The notes below the pieces were generated by a model. The model saw nothing but the letters and a program-made list of their open reading frames with translations. It was not told the DNA's origin and did not search any database. The translations under genes were made by a program, and so were the position numbers. 64,000 bases of DNA. Source: CALJXB01 sp965225935. Its GTDB lineage: Bacteria > Pseudomonadota > Alphaproteobacteria > Kiloniellales > JAKSDN01. Position 1 is the stretch's first letter. Each line of letters opens with the position of its first letter. Below, piece by piece: positions 23,180 through 31,901 of the stretch. Where the stretch lies: the NCBI GenBank assembly GCA_965225935.1, contig CBDDCC010000010.1:186001-250000 (forward strand), read 5' to 3'.

Positions 23180-23758
23180 TCAGCCGCCGCCCCGCACAGA
23201 CTTCAGCCACTGCGGCCGGGTGATGCGGAAGCCCGGGCAGAGGGTCGCGTAGGCCGGCCGCAGGCCCTCGTCGATCAGGCCGCACTTGCGCAGCACTTTC
23301 TGGGAATTCACGTTGGCGGGGTCGGTGACGGCGACGATCTCCTCCAGCGCGGTCGCCTCGAAGGCGAAGCGCAGCAGGCGGGCGCAGGCTTCGGTCGCGT
23401 AGCCCTTGCCCCAGGCGGCATGCTTTATGAGGTAGCCGATCTCGATCTCGGCATCGGGCATGCCGTCCCCAACCACCAGGTCCCAGTCGATCTCTTCCTT
23501 TTCGACGGGCAGGGGCAGCAGGATCGCCGTTCCGAGCTTCTCCCCGCTCGCCCGGTCCGCCACGCACCAGATGCCGACCGCCCCGCCGGCTGAGCGCCTC
23601 GTTTTGATCGCATGCTCCGCGGCGACCCGTTCCCGCGTCAGGGGCCCGGAGACGTACTGCATCACCTTTGGATCGGTGAGCAGATCGTAGGCAAGGTCCA
23701 GGTCGTCCTCGGCCAAGGGCCGCAGCAAGAGACGCTCGCTTGTCAGATCCAGGTCCAT
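23180..23758 (-). CDS. GNAT acetyltransferase (RimJ/RimL-like)
   Basis: A 192-residue protein with the RimJ/RimL opening LTSERLLLRPLAEDDLDLAYDLLTDPKVMQYV and the acetyl-CoA-binding region EIGYLIKHAAWGKGYATEACARLLRFAFE, in which the R/Q-x-x-G-x-G/A loop reads AWGKGYA. The C-terminal VTDPANVNSQKVLRKCGL is the usual N-x-x-S-x-x-V segment. Substrate (protein N-terminus, antibiotic or small amine) is unknown. It is transcribed alone, divergent from the methyltransferase gene at 23888. Confidence 0.88.
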   Translation of the reverse strand: MDLDLTSERLLLRPLAEDDLDLAYDLLTDPKVMQYVSGPLTRERVAAEHAIKTRRSAGGAVGIWCVADRASGEKLGTAILLPLPVEKEEIDWDLVVGDGMPDAEIEIGYLIKHAAWGKGYATEACARLLRFAFEATALEEIVAVTDPANVNSQKVLRKCGLIDEGLRPAYATLCPGFRITRPQWLKSVRGGG

Positions 23759-23887
23759 GGGGCCGCCCTATAGCCAGTTTCGGGGGCGGAATCCAGCGAA
23801 CGGACGCCGCAGCTTGCGGCGCTGCGGTCCTTGTACCGCCGATGGCAGCGTCTATGTGAGCTGAATGCCCGATGCACGGAGGATGCG

Positions 23888-24511
23888 GTGACTCGCTCGG
23901 TTAGGTACTGGGACAAGATCGCGGCGCGCTATGCGAAGCGGCCCGTGGCCGATGAAGCGACCTACCAGAGAAAGCTGCAGGTCACGCGCGAGCACTTTCG
24001 GCCGGACATGGAGGTTCTGGAGATCGGCTGCGGAACCGGCTCGACGGCCATCGCCCATGCGCCCTACGTGAAGCACATCCTCGCGACCGATATCTCGGCG
24101 AAAATGATCGAGATCGCCCGAGGCAAGGCCGAGATGCAGAAGGTCGAAAACGTGACTTTCGAACAGGCGAGCCTCGACGAGCTCGTCGCGCCCGATCATG
24201 GTTTCGACGTCGTGCTTGGGCTCAGCGTCCTGCACCTGTTGGAGAGCAGGGACGAGGCGATCGCCAAGGTCTATGGCTGGCTCAAGCCCGGCGGCATCTT
24301 CGTGAGCAGCACTGCCTGCATCGGAGACACCATGAAGGTCTTCAAGCTCATCGCGCCCGTGGGACTGGCCCTGGGCTTGTTGCCATTGGTGAAGGTCTTC
24401 ACCACGAGGGAGCTGCTGGACAGCCTCACCGGCGCCGGTTTCGAGATCGACCAGCAATGGCAGCCGGGCAGGGGCAAGGCCGTGTTCATCGTCGCGAAGA
24501 AGGTGGCGTAG
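23888..24511 (+). CDS. Class I SAM-dependent methyltransferase
   Basis: 207 residues from a GTG at 23888 preceded by GGAGG at five bases; this start gives VTRSVRYWDKIAARYAKRPVADEATYQ, which matches the usual start of the family, whereas the longer frame from 23831 adds non-conserved residues. Motif I is VLEIGCGTGS, motif II ILATDISAKMIEIAR, followed by FDVVLGLSVLHLL and LKPGGIFVSSTACIG. The substrate is not known; relatives are annotated as ubiquinone/menaquinone-type or general methyltransferases. A 187-bp gap without features separates it from the next cyclase gene. Confidence 0.85.
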   Translation: MTRSVRYWDKIAARYAKRPVADEATYQRKLQVTREHFRPDMEVLEIGCGTGSTAIAHAPYVKHILATDISAKMIEIARGKAEMQKVENVTFEQASLDELVAPDHGFDVVLGLSVLHLLESRDEAIAKVYGWLKPGGIFVSSTACIGDTMKVFKLIAPVGLALGLLPLVKVFTTRELLDSLTGAGFEIDQQWQPGRGKAVFIVAKKVA

Positions 24512-24698
24512 TCGATGCGCTGGCTCGCGTTGACCGAGACCGGAGTTTAGCCAGGTGCTGCGGGAGGGTTGCTGGCTGGGGGCCGCAAACCGCGCCCGGA
24601 TCCGCGCTCTGAGCGTAAAGGGCGGACGGTCCAGCGTCTCCGACGATATGGATTTCACGGTTCTGGGGGGCTAGTCTGCGCACCGAAGGAGATCGGAC

Positions 24699-26462
24699 AT
24701 GCAGCGCCGGCTGGCCGCTATTCTTGCCGCGGACGTGGTCGGCTACAGCCGCCTCATGGGGGCGGACGAGGCGGGCACGCTCGCGCGTCTGAAATCGCTC
24801 CGCAAAGACCTCGTGCAGCCCAAGATCGCCGCGCGCCAGGGTCGCATCGTCAAGGTCATGGGCGATGGACTCCTGGCGGAGTTTCCCAGCATCGTCGAGG
24901 CCGTCCAGTGCGCCGTCGACATTCAAAATGCCATGTCCGATCGCGAGCCCGACCTACCCGAGGACCGGCGACTCCGGTTGCGGATCGGCGTCAACCTGGG
25001 CGACGTGATCGTCGAGGGGACTGATATCTATGGTGACGGCGTCAACGTGGCTGCGCGGCTGGAAGCGCTTGCAGAAGCCGGCCGCATCTGCGTGTCCGCC
25101 ACCGTCTTCGACCACGTGAAAGGCAAGATCGGCTTGGACTTCGCGGACCTGGGCGAGCAGCAGGTCAAGAACATCGAGCACCCGGTCCGGGTCTACCGCA
25201 TCGGACCGGACCACGGCGAGGAGGCGCAAGGGGCGGCAGCCACGCCAGCCGCCGGTGCCGAGCCACTCAAGCAGCCTGACAGGCCGTCCATTGCCGTCCT
25301 GCCTTTCACCAACATGAGCGGCGATACCGATCAGGATTATTTCGCCGACGGCATGGTCGAGGACATCATCACGGGGCTCTCGCGCATCAAGTGGCTTTTC
25401 GTCATCGCGCGCAATTCGAGCTTCGTCTACAAGGGCAGGTCCGTCGACATCAAGGATGTGGGACGCGAGCTCGGCGTGCGCTATGTGCTCGAGGGCAGCG
25501 TACGCAAGGCCGCCAACCAGGTGCGCGTGACCGGTCAGTTGATCGAAGCGGATAGCGGGCGGCACGTCTGGGCGGATCGCTACGACCGCGCCGTCGACGA
25601 TGTCTTCGCGATCCAGGACGAGCTGACGATGAGCGTCGTCGCGGCCATCGAGCCCAGCCTGCGCCAGGCCGAGATCGAGCGGGTCAAGCGGGAGCGGCCC
25701 GACAACCTCGACGCCTACGACCTTGTGCTCCGCGCCATCCCGCACGTTTACCCGGCGATGCCGGAGGGGGCGGCCCAGGCGCTGCCGCTGCTTGAGAAAG
25801 CGCTCGAGATAGAGCCCGACTACGCGCTCGCCCACGGCTTCGCCGCCTGGTGCCACGAGATCCTGTTCGCGCGCGGCGGCGCCCATGAGGAGAACCGCCT
25901 AGGGGCGATCCGCCATGCCGAGGCGGCAATCGCCCATGGACGCGACGACGCCATCGCTCTGTCGCTCGGCGGTTTTGGCATGGGCATGATTGCGCATGAT
26001 CGTGAAGCCGCGCACCAGGCCTTCGAGGCGGCGCTGGCGCTCAGCCCTTCCTGCGCGCTCACCTACGTGCTTGGCAGCGTCGTGATCGTCTTTACCGGCG
26101 ATGCGGAGCGCGGCGTCGAGTGGGGCGAGCGTGCAATCCGATTGAGCCCCTTCGATCCCATGAGCTACGGCCCGTGGTATGCGATCACGATCGGCCGCAT
26201 CCAGCTCGGCGAGTACGAGGCGGCTGCCGAGGCGGCCCAGAAGGCCTTCCAGGCGAACCCCTATTGGAGTTCAGCGCACGTACTGCTGGCCGCGACGCAC
26301 GCCAAGCTGGGACGGCTCGACGCGGCCAGGTCCGCCGCCGCACGCGTCCTCGAGCTGGAGCCGGGCTTCACCATCAGCGGACACTGCGCCACCTTCGACA
26401 TGCATCCCTCGGTCGCCGAGCCATTGAGCGAGGCGCTGCATGCGGCCGGACTGCCGACCTAG
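24699..26462 (+). CDS. Class III adenylate/guanylate cyclase with TolB-like and TPR regions (second copy)
   Basis: 587 residues with the same layout as the protein at 19843: cyclase domain (MQRRLAAILAADVVGYSRLMG; VMGDGLLAEFPS; GDVIVEGTDIYGDGVNVAARLE), TolB-like region (PSIAVLPFTNMSGDTDQDYFADGMVEDIITGLS) and TPRs from about residue 345. An SD (GGAG) lies 9 bases before the ATG. Both metal-binding aspartates are present. The TPR half differs more from its paralogue than the cyclase half, suggesting different partners or inputs. Confidence 0.9.
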   Translation: MQRRLAAILAADVVGYSRLMGADEAGTLARLKSLRKDLVQPKIAARQGRIVKVMGDGLLAEFPSIVEAVQCAVDIQNAMSDREPDLPEDRRLRLRIGVNLGDVIVEGTDIYGDGVNVAARLEALAEAGRICVSATVFDHVKGKIGLDFADLGEQQVKNIEHPVRVYRIGPDHGEEAQGAAATPAAGAEPLKQPDRPSIAVLPFTNMSGDTDQDYFADGMVEDIITGLSRIKWLFVIARNSSFVYKGRSVDIKDVGRELGVRYVLEGSVRKAANQVRVTGQLIEADSGRHVWADRYDRAVDDVFAIQDELTMSVVAAIEPSLRQAEIERVKRERPDNLDAYDLVLRAIPHVYPAMPEGAAQALPLLEKALEIEPDYALAHGFAAWCHEILFARGGAHEENRLGAIRHAEAAIAHGRDDAIALSLGGFGMGMIAHDREAAHQAFEAALALSPSCALTYVLGSVVIVFTGDAERGVEWGERAIRLSPFDPMSYGPWYAITIGRIQLGEYEAAAEAAQKAFQANPYWSSAHVLLAATHAKLGRLDAARSAAARVLELEPGFTISGHCATFDMHPSVAEPLSEALHAAGLPT

Positions 26463-26516
26463 CATAGGTGAGGTGGGTCCGCCCGACTTCGCAACCGCCC
26501 TCGGCCGTCCTCCCGC

Positions 26517-27425
26517 TCAAGCCTCCGTCATCAACCGCCGCAGGATCTGCCAGTGGGCGGCGATGTAGCCGGGGGACTGGTGGACGATCTTGTCCTTCAT
26601 CAGCTTGTGGGCGGCGGGCAGGGCGTGGAAGGGCAGGGCCGGATAGGCGTGGTGCTCGGCGTGGAAGCTCATGTTCCAGGTGAGCCAGCGCACCAGCGGG
26701 TTGGTGTTGGTGGTGCGCGTGTTCTCCAGCATGTCGGGCACCAGCGGGCAGCCCGTGTGCTCGGCCAGCAGGAACGCCCTGAGGAAGGGCTGTCCGAGGG
26801 CGAGCGGCAGCAGCCAGTAGATCACCGCGAAGGTGCTGCCCGTGTCGAACGAGACGAACGCGATCAGCAGGTAGAGCACGACAAGGCCCCGGGCCTCGCG
26901 GACCAGGGCCTTTTTGCGGCGCTCGGGGACGAATCTCTCCTCGACCCGGCCGGCCAGCAGGCGGCCGAAGAGGAGAGCCTGCTCGTTCCAATAGACGAAG
27001 CCCGAGAGGAAGAGCAGGTACTCGCCCAGGGTTTCCGGCTTGTCCCGGGCGAGCTCGGGATCGCGACTGGGGTCCTGGGTATAGCGGTGGTGGGCGTAGT
27101 GGAAGGCGCGGAAGTACTCCGAGGGCAGGAACAGCACCGCCCCGATGAGGAAGGCGACCGTGCGGTTGAGCGCCCGGCTGCGGAAGGCGGTGTAGTGGAT
27201 GCACTCGTGCAGCGGCGCGAAGAGGAAGGCCAGCACGATGCCGTGGCAGACCAGGGCGGGCAGCAGCCAGCCGCTGCCGAAGGCGGTCCCGACCCAGAGT
27301 CCGGTCGCGATCAGGAGCGCGCCGTGGCCTGCCAGGTGCGCGAGGCCCCGGGCGTCGGAGCGCTCGACGAGCGCCTTCAGCGCCGGCTTGTCGAGCGCGT
27401 CCTCCGGGGCGAAGACCTCTTCCAT
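26517..27425 (-). CDS. Membrane fatty acid desaturase / hydroxylase family protein
   Basis: 302 residues with four hydrophobic spans and the three histidine clusters of the di-iron membrane desaturase superfamily: HECIHYT (about residues 73-79), HYAHHRYT (about 109-116) and HAEHHAYP (about 255-262), with an additional AEHTG before the last. It introduces a double bond or hydroxyl into a lipid chain at the membrane; relatives include fatty-acid and beta-carotene-type desaturases. Transcribed leftward with its own gap; no electron donor gene is adjacent. Confidence 0.9.
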   Translation of the reverse strand: MEEVFAPEDALDKPALKALVERSDARGLAHLAGHGALLIATGLWVGTAFGSGWLLPALVCHGIVLAFLFAPLHECIHYTAFRSRALNRTVAFLIGAVLFLPSEYFRAFHYAHHRYTQDPSRDPELARDKPETLGEYLLFLSGFVYWNEQALLFGRLLAGRVEERFVPERRKKALVREARGLVVLYLLIAFVSFDTGSTFAVIYWLLPLALGQPFLRAFLLAEHTGCPLVPDMLENTRTTNTNPLVRWLTWNMSFHAEHHAYPALPFHALPAAHKLMKDKIVHQSPGYIAAHWQILRRLMTEA

Positions 27426-27496
27426 GCCCCTAGTTTATCGCAGGACCGGGGCGCCGGGCCACCGACGAGGGGAGAAGGGGCGGGCCGTCCCGCCCT

Positions 27497-28342
27497 TCAG
27501 GCCCCCAGCGCCGCGGCGTGGTGGCGCAGGTGGTCCTCCACGAAGGTCTGGATGAAGAAGTAGCTGTGGTCGTAGCCCGGCTGCATGCGCAGCTCGAAGT
27601 GCTGGCCGGACGCCTCGCAGGCCTCGACCAGTAGGTCGGGCCGAAGCTGCTCCTCCAGGAAGGGGTCGGCCGCGCCCTGGTCGATGAGGAACTTGGCCTC
27701 CGAGGGCCGGCGGCGCACCAGCTCGGTGGTGTCGTAGTCCCGCCAGGTCTCCTCGTCGGCGCCGAGATAGGCGGTGAAGGCCTTGCGGCCCCAGGGGCAG
27801 CGCATGGGCGCGGCGATGGGCGCGAAGGCGGAGACGGAGCGGTAGACCTCCGGGTTCTTCAGGTGGATGGTGAGGGCCCCGTGGCCGCCCATGGAGTGGC
27901 CGAAGATGCCCTGGCGCGCCGTGTCGGCCGGGAAGTTGGCGGCGACCGCCGCGGCCAAGTCCCGGGTCACGTAGTCGTACATCTTGTAGTGCGCCGACCA
28001 GGGCGCCTCGCTGGCGTTCAGGTAGAAGCCGGCGCCGCTGCCCAGGTCGTAGGATTCGTCGTCGGCCACCTCCGGGCCGCGGGGCGAGGTGTCAGGGCAG
28101 ACCAGCAGCAGGCCGAGCTCGGCGGCGACGCGCTGGGCGCCCGCCTTCACGGTGACGTTCTCCTCGGTGCAGGTGAGCCCCGAGAGATAGGTCACCACCG
28201 GAAGCTTTTCGCCGGCGAGCGCCCGGGGCGGCTGGAAGAGGGCGAAGCGCATGTCGACACCGCAGGCCTCGGAGGCGTGGCTGTAGACCCCCTGCAGACC
28301 CTCGAAGCACTTCTGTTCGCTGATGGTGGCGAGCTCGCTCAT
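27497..28342 (-). CDS. fghA: S-formylglutathione hydrolase
   Basis: 281 residues, with a start at 28342 that matches the family (ELATISEQKCFEGLQGVYSHAS). The esterase nucleophile is in GHSMGGHGAL; other family marks are LPVVTYLSGLTCTEENVTVKAG (the CTEEN segment is characteristic), DTSPRG, and QPGYDHSYFFIQTFVEDHL with the catalytic His. It hydrolyses S-formylglutathione to formate and glutathione in glutathione-dependent formaldehyde detoxification. The partner formaldehyde dehydrogenase is not in the window. Formaldehyde could come from demethylation of methylated amines, which would fit the MttB-family gene at 765, but that link is only inference. Confidence 0.95.
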   Translation of the reverse strand: MSELATISEQKCFEGLQGVYSHASEACGVDMRFALFQPPRALAGEKLPVVTYLSGLTCTEENVTVKAGAQRVAAELGLLLVCPDTSPRGPEVADDESYDLGSGAGFYLNASEAPWSAHYKMYDYVTRDLAAAVAANFPADTARQGIFGHSMGGHGALTIHLKNPEVYRSVSAFAPIAAPMRCPWGRKAFTAYLGADEETWRDYDTTELVRRRPSEAKFLIDQGAADPFLEEQLRPDLLVEACEASGQHFELRMQPGYDHSYFFIQTFVEDHLRHHAAALGA

Positions 28343-28484
28343 GGCTCTCCCTCCCTCCCCTGGCTCCGCTTCGACGGGCTGCGATCCTGGCAAGGCGGTT
28401 CTGGCTTGGCAAGAGCACCAAGGTAGGAGATGCTCGGCCGCCGCGCGCTGGCCGGAAATGGGGCCGAGCTACAGGAGGGAACGG

Positions 28485-29219
28485 GTGGACGAGACGTATT
28501 GGTGGCACAAGGTGGAGCTGGCGGCGGCGCTGCGCCTGGCCGATCGCTTCGGCCTCGGCGAGGGCATATCCAACCACTTCAGTTACGCCTTGGACGAAGC
28601 AGGCGAACGCTTCCTGCTGCACCCCTTCGGGCTCCACTGGTCGGAGGTGCGCGCCGGAGACATCCTGACCGTCGACGCCGAGGGCCGGAAGCTCGACGGC
28701 GAAGGAGACTTCGAGACCTCGGCTTTCGTCATTCACTCGCGGGTCCACCTGGCCTCGCGGCGCGCCCGCTGCGTGCTGCACAGCCATATGCCCTACGCCA
28801 CGGCGCTCAGCCTGCTGGAGGATGCGCAGCTCGAGCCGGTGGAGCAGAACGCCCTCAGGTTCTATGGCGACGTGGCCTACGACGGCGGCTACGCGGGTCT
28901 TGCCCAGGCACTGGAGGAGGGCGAGCGCCTGGCTGCGGCCCTGGGCGACAAGGGCGTCCTCTTCATGGCCAACCACGGCGTGCTGGTGGTCGGCGAGACC
29001 ATCGCCGAGGCCTTCGACGCCCTCTACTATCTGGAGCGCGCCTGCCAGCTGCAGGTGCTGGCCCGCTCGACCGGGCGGCCGTTCAAGCGCATCGGCGGCA
29101 ACGTGGCCGCGGCGACGGCAGCCAGCTTCCGCGAGCCGCCGGTCTCCGAGGAGCCCGCCAAGCACTTCGCGGCCCTCATGCGCTTGCTGGACCGGGAGGA
29201 CCCCAGCTACGCCCAATAG
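28485..29219 (+). CDS. Class II aldolase/adducin family protein
   Basis: 244 residues from a GTG at 28485 with GGAGG six bases upstream; the longer frame upstream overlaps the neighbour's leader. The family marks are LADRFGLGEGISNHFSYAL (phosphate-binding N-terminal segment), the zinc-ligand pair in VLHSHMPYATAL and the later FMANHGVLVVGETIAEAFDALYYLE. The second-shell Glu of true aldolases is not evident, as in many family members of unknown substrate. It is divergent from fghA. Confidence 0.88.
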   Translation: MDETYWWHKVELAAALRLADRFGLGEGISNHFSYALDEAGERFLLHPFGLHWSEVRAGDILTVDAEGRKLDGEGDFETSAFVIHSRVHLASRRARCVLHSHMPYATALSLLEDAQLEPVEQNALRFYGDVAYDGGYAGLAQALEEGERLAAALGDKGVLFMANHGVLVVGETIAEAFDALYYLERACQLQVLARSTGRPFKRIGGNVAAATAASFREPPVSEEPAKHFAALMRLLDREDPSYAQ

Positions 29220-29302
29220 CGGATGGGCGCCAAGCCTCAAATCGGCAGCTATGGTAGCGCCTTAAGGAGATCCGTTAACTATCTGCTAACCTTGTAAGTA
29301 TT

Positions 29303-29327
29303 CCGAATCGTTCCGATCTTCGGTTTT
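29303..29327 (+). terminator. Possible Rho-independent terminator after the class II aldolase gene
   Basis: CCGAATCG (29303-29310) can pair with CGATCTTCGG (29314-29323) with a two-base bulge, followed by TTTT. It lies 84 bases after the stop codon. The stem is short, so confidence is modest. Confidence 0.35.
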
Positions 29328-29482
29328 CTGCGACACGGACGACGTTCGAGGCGACGGCCGGCTGCGCGCGGAGGGACGCGCACGCCCCGCCCATCGCCGC
29401 GGCTGCCGGTCAAGTGGCCGTTAACCCTTGGGCCATAGTCTTTCGAGCGGGTTTCACGCCATAGACCTGTCCCGAGGCCCCG

Positions 29483-30694
29483 TTGCAGGACCTGTTCAAC
29501 AGCGATCGCTTCCGCCCCTCCGCCATGCTGGCGGGCACGCTCGTGTTGGCTGTCCTCTTTCTCGCCCTCGATATCTGGCTGCCGAACTGGGGTGCCGGCG
29601 GGGTGCCCTACGTGGCCCTGGTCTGTGCCGGCTGGTTCCTGCGCAGCCCGCGGGCCATCGTCGCCCTCGGCCTGATCTTCTCCCTCATGGCGGCGGCGGG
29701 CGCGATCCTGGGCCCGGCGGTCGGGGGGCCCTGGTTCGATCTGACGGGCCGTTTCCTCGCCCTGGTGGCGATCTGGGTGGTGGTGGGTTTCCTAATCATC
29801 GCCAAGCGCGCCCAGCGTGAACTGGTCGCCAAGGAATCCATGCTGGAGCAGCGGGTGCAGGAGCTGGAGAGCGCCCAGAGCGACCTCGAGGAGCAAGGGG
29901 CGAGCCTGATCCGCTTCGCCGACGACCTGAGGAACGCGCGCGAGCAGGCCGAGCTCGCGAACATCGCCAAGTCCCAGTTCCTGGCCTCGGTGAGCCACGA
30001 GCTGCGCACGCCCCTCAACGCCATCATGGGCTTTGCCGAGGTCATCAAGGACGAGATGTTCGGCGCCGTGGGCAGCGCCAGCTACCGCGACTACGCGAAG
30101 GACATCTATCAGTCGGGCGACCACCTTCTGAAGCTCATCAACGACATCCTGGACCTCTCCAAGGTCGAGTCCGGGAACATGGAGCTGCACGAGGAAGGGG
30201 TCGACGTGGACGCCATTATCGCCTCGGTCGCGCGCCTGGTGCGTCAGCGCGCCAGCGAGCGTCAAGTCTCGCTGCTGCTCGAGGTGTCCGAGGGGCTGCC
30301 CGGCCTGTCGGCGGACGAGCGCAAGGTGAAGCAGATCCTGGTCAACCTGCTGGCCAACGCCATCAAGTTCACCGAGGCGGGCGGCAGCGTCACCCTCAAG
30401 TCCTGGTGCCACATGGAGAGTGGCTTCGTGTTCCAGGTGATCGATACGGGGATCGGCATGGCGCCCCAGGACATCCCCAAGGCGCTCTCCCAGTTCGGTC
30501 AGATCGACGGCGATCTGAACCGCAAGTACGAAGGGACCGGCCTCGGCCTGCCGCTCAGCAAGTCGCTGATCGAGCTGCACGGCGGCACGCTCGACCTGCA
30601 GAGCCAGCCGGGCATGGGCACGACGGCGACGGTGCGCTTCCCGGCGGCGCGGATCATTCTCCAGGAAACACTGCCGGAGGCGGAGGTCGCCTGA
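29483..30694 (+). CDS. Membrane histidine kinase (DivJ/PleC-like core)
   Basis: 403 residues from a TTG at 29483 (weak GAGG SD). Three or four membrane segments fill residues 14-105 (MLAGTLVLAVLFLALDIWL; YVALVCAGWFL; IVALGLIFSLMAAAGAI; LALVAIWVVVGFLII), without a periplasmic sensor domain. A coiled coil (110-160) leads to HisKA with His172 in SHELRTPLNAIMGFAEV, then NLLANAIKFT, DTGIGM and GTGLGLPL. The dimerisation helix YAKDIYQSGDHLLKLINDILDLSKVESG is the same type as in the kinase at 14385. Its last 41 bases overlap the convergent ATP-grasp gene. No response regulator is adjacent. Confidence 0.9.
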   Translation: MQDLFNSDRFRPSAMLAGTLVLAVLFLALDIWLPNWGAGGVPYVALVCAGWFLRSPRAIVALGLIFSLMAAAGAILGPAVGGPWFDLTGRFLALVAIWVVVGFLIIAKRAQRELVAKESMLEQRVQELESAQSDLEEQGASLIRFADDLRNAREQAELANIAKSQFLASVSHELRTPLNAIMGFAEVIKDEMFGAVGSASYRDYAKDIYQSGDHLLKLINDILDLSKVESGNMELHEEGVDVDAIIASVARLVRQRASERQVSLLLEVSEGLPGLSADERKVKQILVNLLANAIKFTEAGGSVTLKSWCHMESGFVFQVIDTGIGMAPQDIPKALSQFGQIDGDLNRKYEGTGLGLPLSKSLIELHGGTLDLQSQPGMGTTATVRFPAARIILQETLPEAEVA

Positions 30695-31712
30695 GTGGGT
30701 CCGGCCCACAGGCCGCCGGATTCCACTCGGTCTCCGGCACCTCCGCCGCATCCTCGCCCCGGGCCGTCCCGCCCGGCAGCCGCGCCAGCTCCTCGCCCAG
30801 GAAACAGGCGACCGCCATCATGCCGGTGAGCGGCACGCCGGCGGCGGCCTCTGCCTGGGCGTTGTAGTTGGTGTTGGTGTTGACGTCGTAGGTGAAGATC
30901 TCGCCCGCCTCGTCCCGGATGAACTCGATGCCCGCGATCTCGATGCCGCTGTCGGCCAGGAAGGTCCGGTAGCGCTCCAGGATCGGATCGTCGAAGCTCT
31001 CGAGGATGGCAAAACGCTCGGGCGCCGGCACGTCGGCCGGGCAGAAGTCCTCGCCGACCTGGCAGGCGTCCGCCGGACAGAGCTCGAAGCCGTCGCTGGT
31101 GTCGACCCGCACCGCGTAGTGGAAGCGCCCGCCGATGAACTCGCAGCGGGTGATGTAGGGTTCGGCGGAACGGATGTAGTCCTGGACCAGCCAAACCCCG
31201 TCGATGGGGCGCTCCTCCTCGGGCAGCCTGTCGAGATGATCGGCGATGGCATCCACGCTCTGGAAGAGGTGCACGCCCAGGCCCTTGCCGCCCCGGTTGG
31301 GCTTCAGGATATAGGGCCCCGGACCGAAGCTGCGGGCGGTCGCCAGCACCTGGTCGCGGCCGACGGCAGCCGCGGTGCGCGGCGTGCGCACGCCGGCACG
31401 CTTGAGGGCCGCGTACTGGGCGACCTTGCTGACCTCGAGCGAGAGGGCCTGGCTGTTGTTGATCACCCGCCGGCCGTGGGCCTCCAGCCACTTGAGCACT
31501 ACATGGGTCATCTCGGGCGCATAGCGGTGGCCGCGGGTGTGGGAGGAGGCGCTCATGCGGTTGTAGAAGACGCCTTGCGGCGGCGCCCGGTCGAGCGCGA
31601 CGCTGCCGCGGTCGAGGAACCACTCCTCGTAGGGCAGGGCGAGACGCTCGAAGGCCGACCGCAAGGGCTCGACCCAGGCGGCGTTCTCGTGCAGGACATG
31701 GATGCGCAGCAT
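30654..31712 (-). CDS. ATP-grasp (RimK-like) ligase family protein
   Basis: 352 residues starting at MLRIHVLHENAAW (31712); an alternative Met lies five codons upstream. The ATP-grasp core shows ILKPNRGGKGLGVHLF (nucleotide-binding lysine and glycine loop), VWLVQDYI (hinge), RCEFIGGRFHYAVRV and the metal-binding FTYDVNTNTNYN. This is the RimK/glutathione synthetase-like pattern of carboxylate-amine ligases. Substrates are unknown. The C-terminal 30 residues are Pro-rich and overlap the 3' end of the convergent kinase gene by 41 bp. Confidence 0.85.
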   Translation of the reverse strand: MLRIHVLHENAAWVEPLRSAFERLALPYEEWFLDRGSVALDRAPPQGVFYNRMSASSHTRGHRYAPEMTHVVLKWLEAHGRRVINNSQALSLEVSKVAQYAALKRAGVRTPRTAAAVGRDQVLATARSFGPGPYILKPNRGGKGLGVHLFQSVDAIADHLDRLPEEERPIDGVWLVQDYIRSAEPYITRCEFIGGRFHYAVRVDTSDGFELCPADACQVGEDFCPADVPAPERFAILESFDDPILERYRTFLADSGIEIAGIEFIRDEAGEIFTYDVNTNTNYNAQAEAAAGVPLTGMMAVACFLGEELARLPGGTARGEDAAEVPETEWNPAACGPDPLRRPPPPAVFPGE

Positions 31713-31901
31713 CGGCAAATTCCACATTTATTGGTGTGAAATAGTGCTTTTTACCCCATTCTCGAATGTTAAATTAATGCGACCGCGCGCCGAGTTCAAG
31801 CGATGGTTCAGCCGCCCACCTATGGGGCCCGGAGCTATGCGGCTTTCAGGCCTTGTGAAAGCACCGGCCGAGTGCTGTAGGCTGGCGGCTGGAGTGGAGT
31901 C

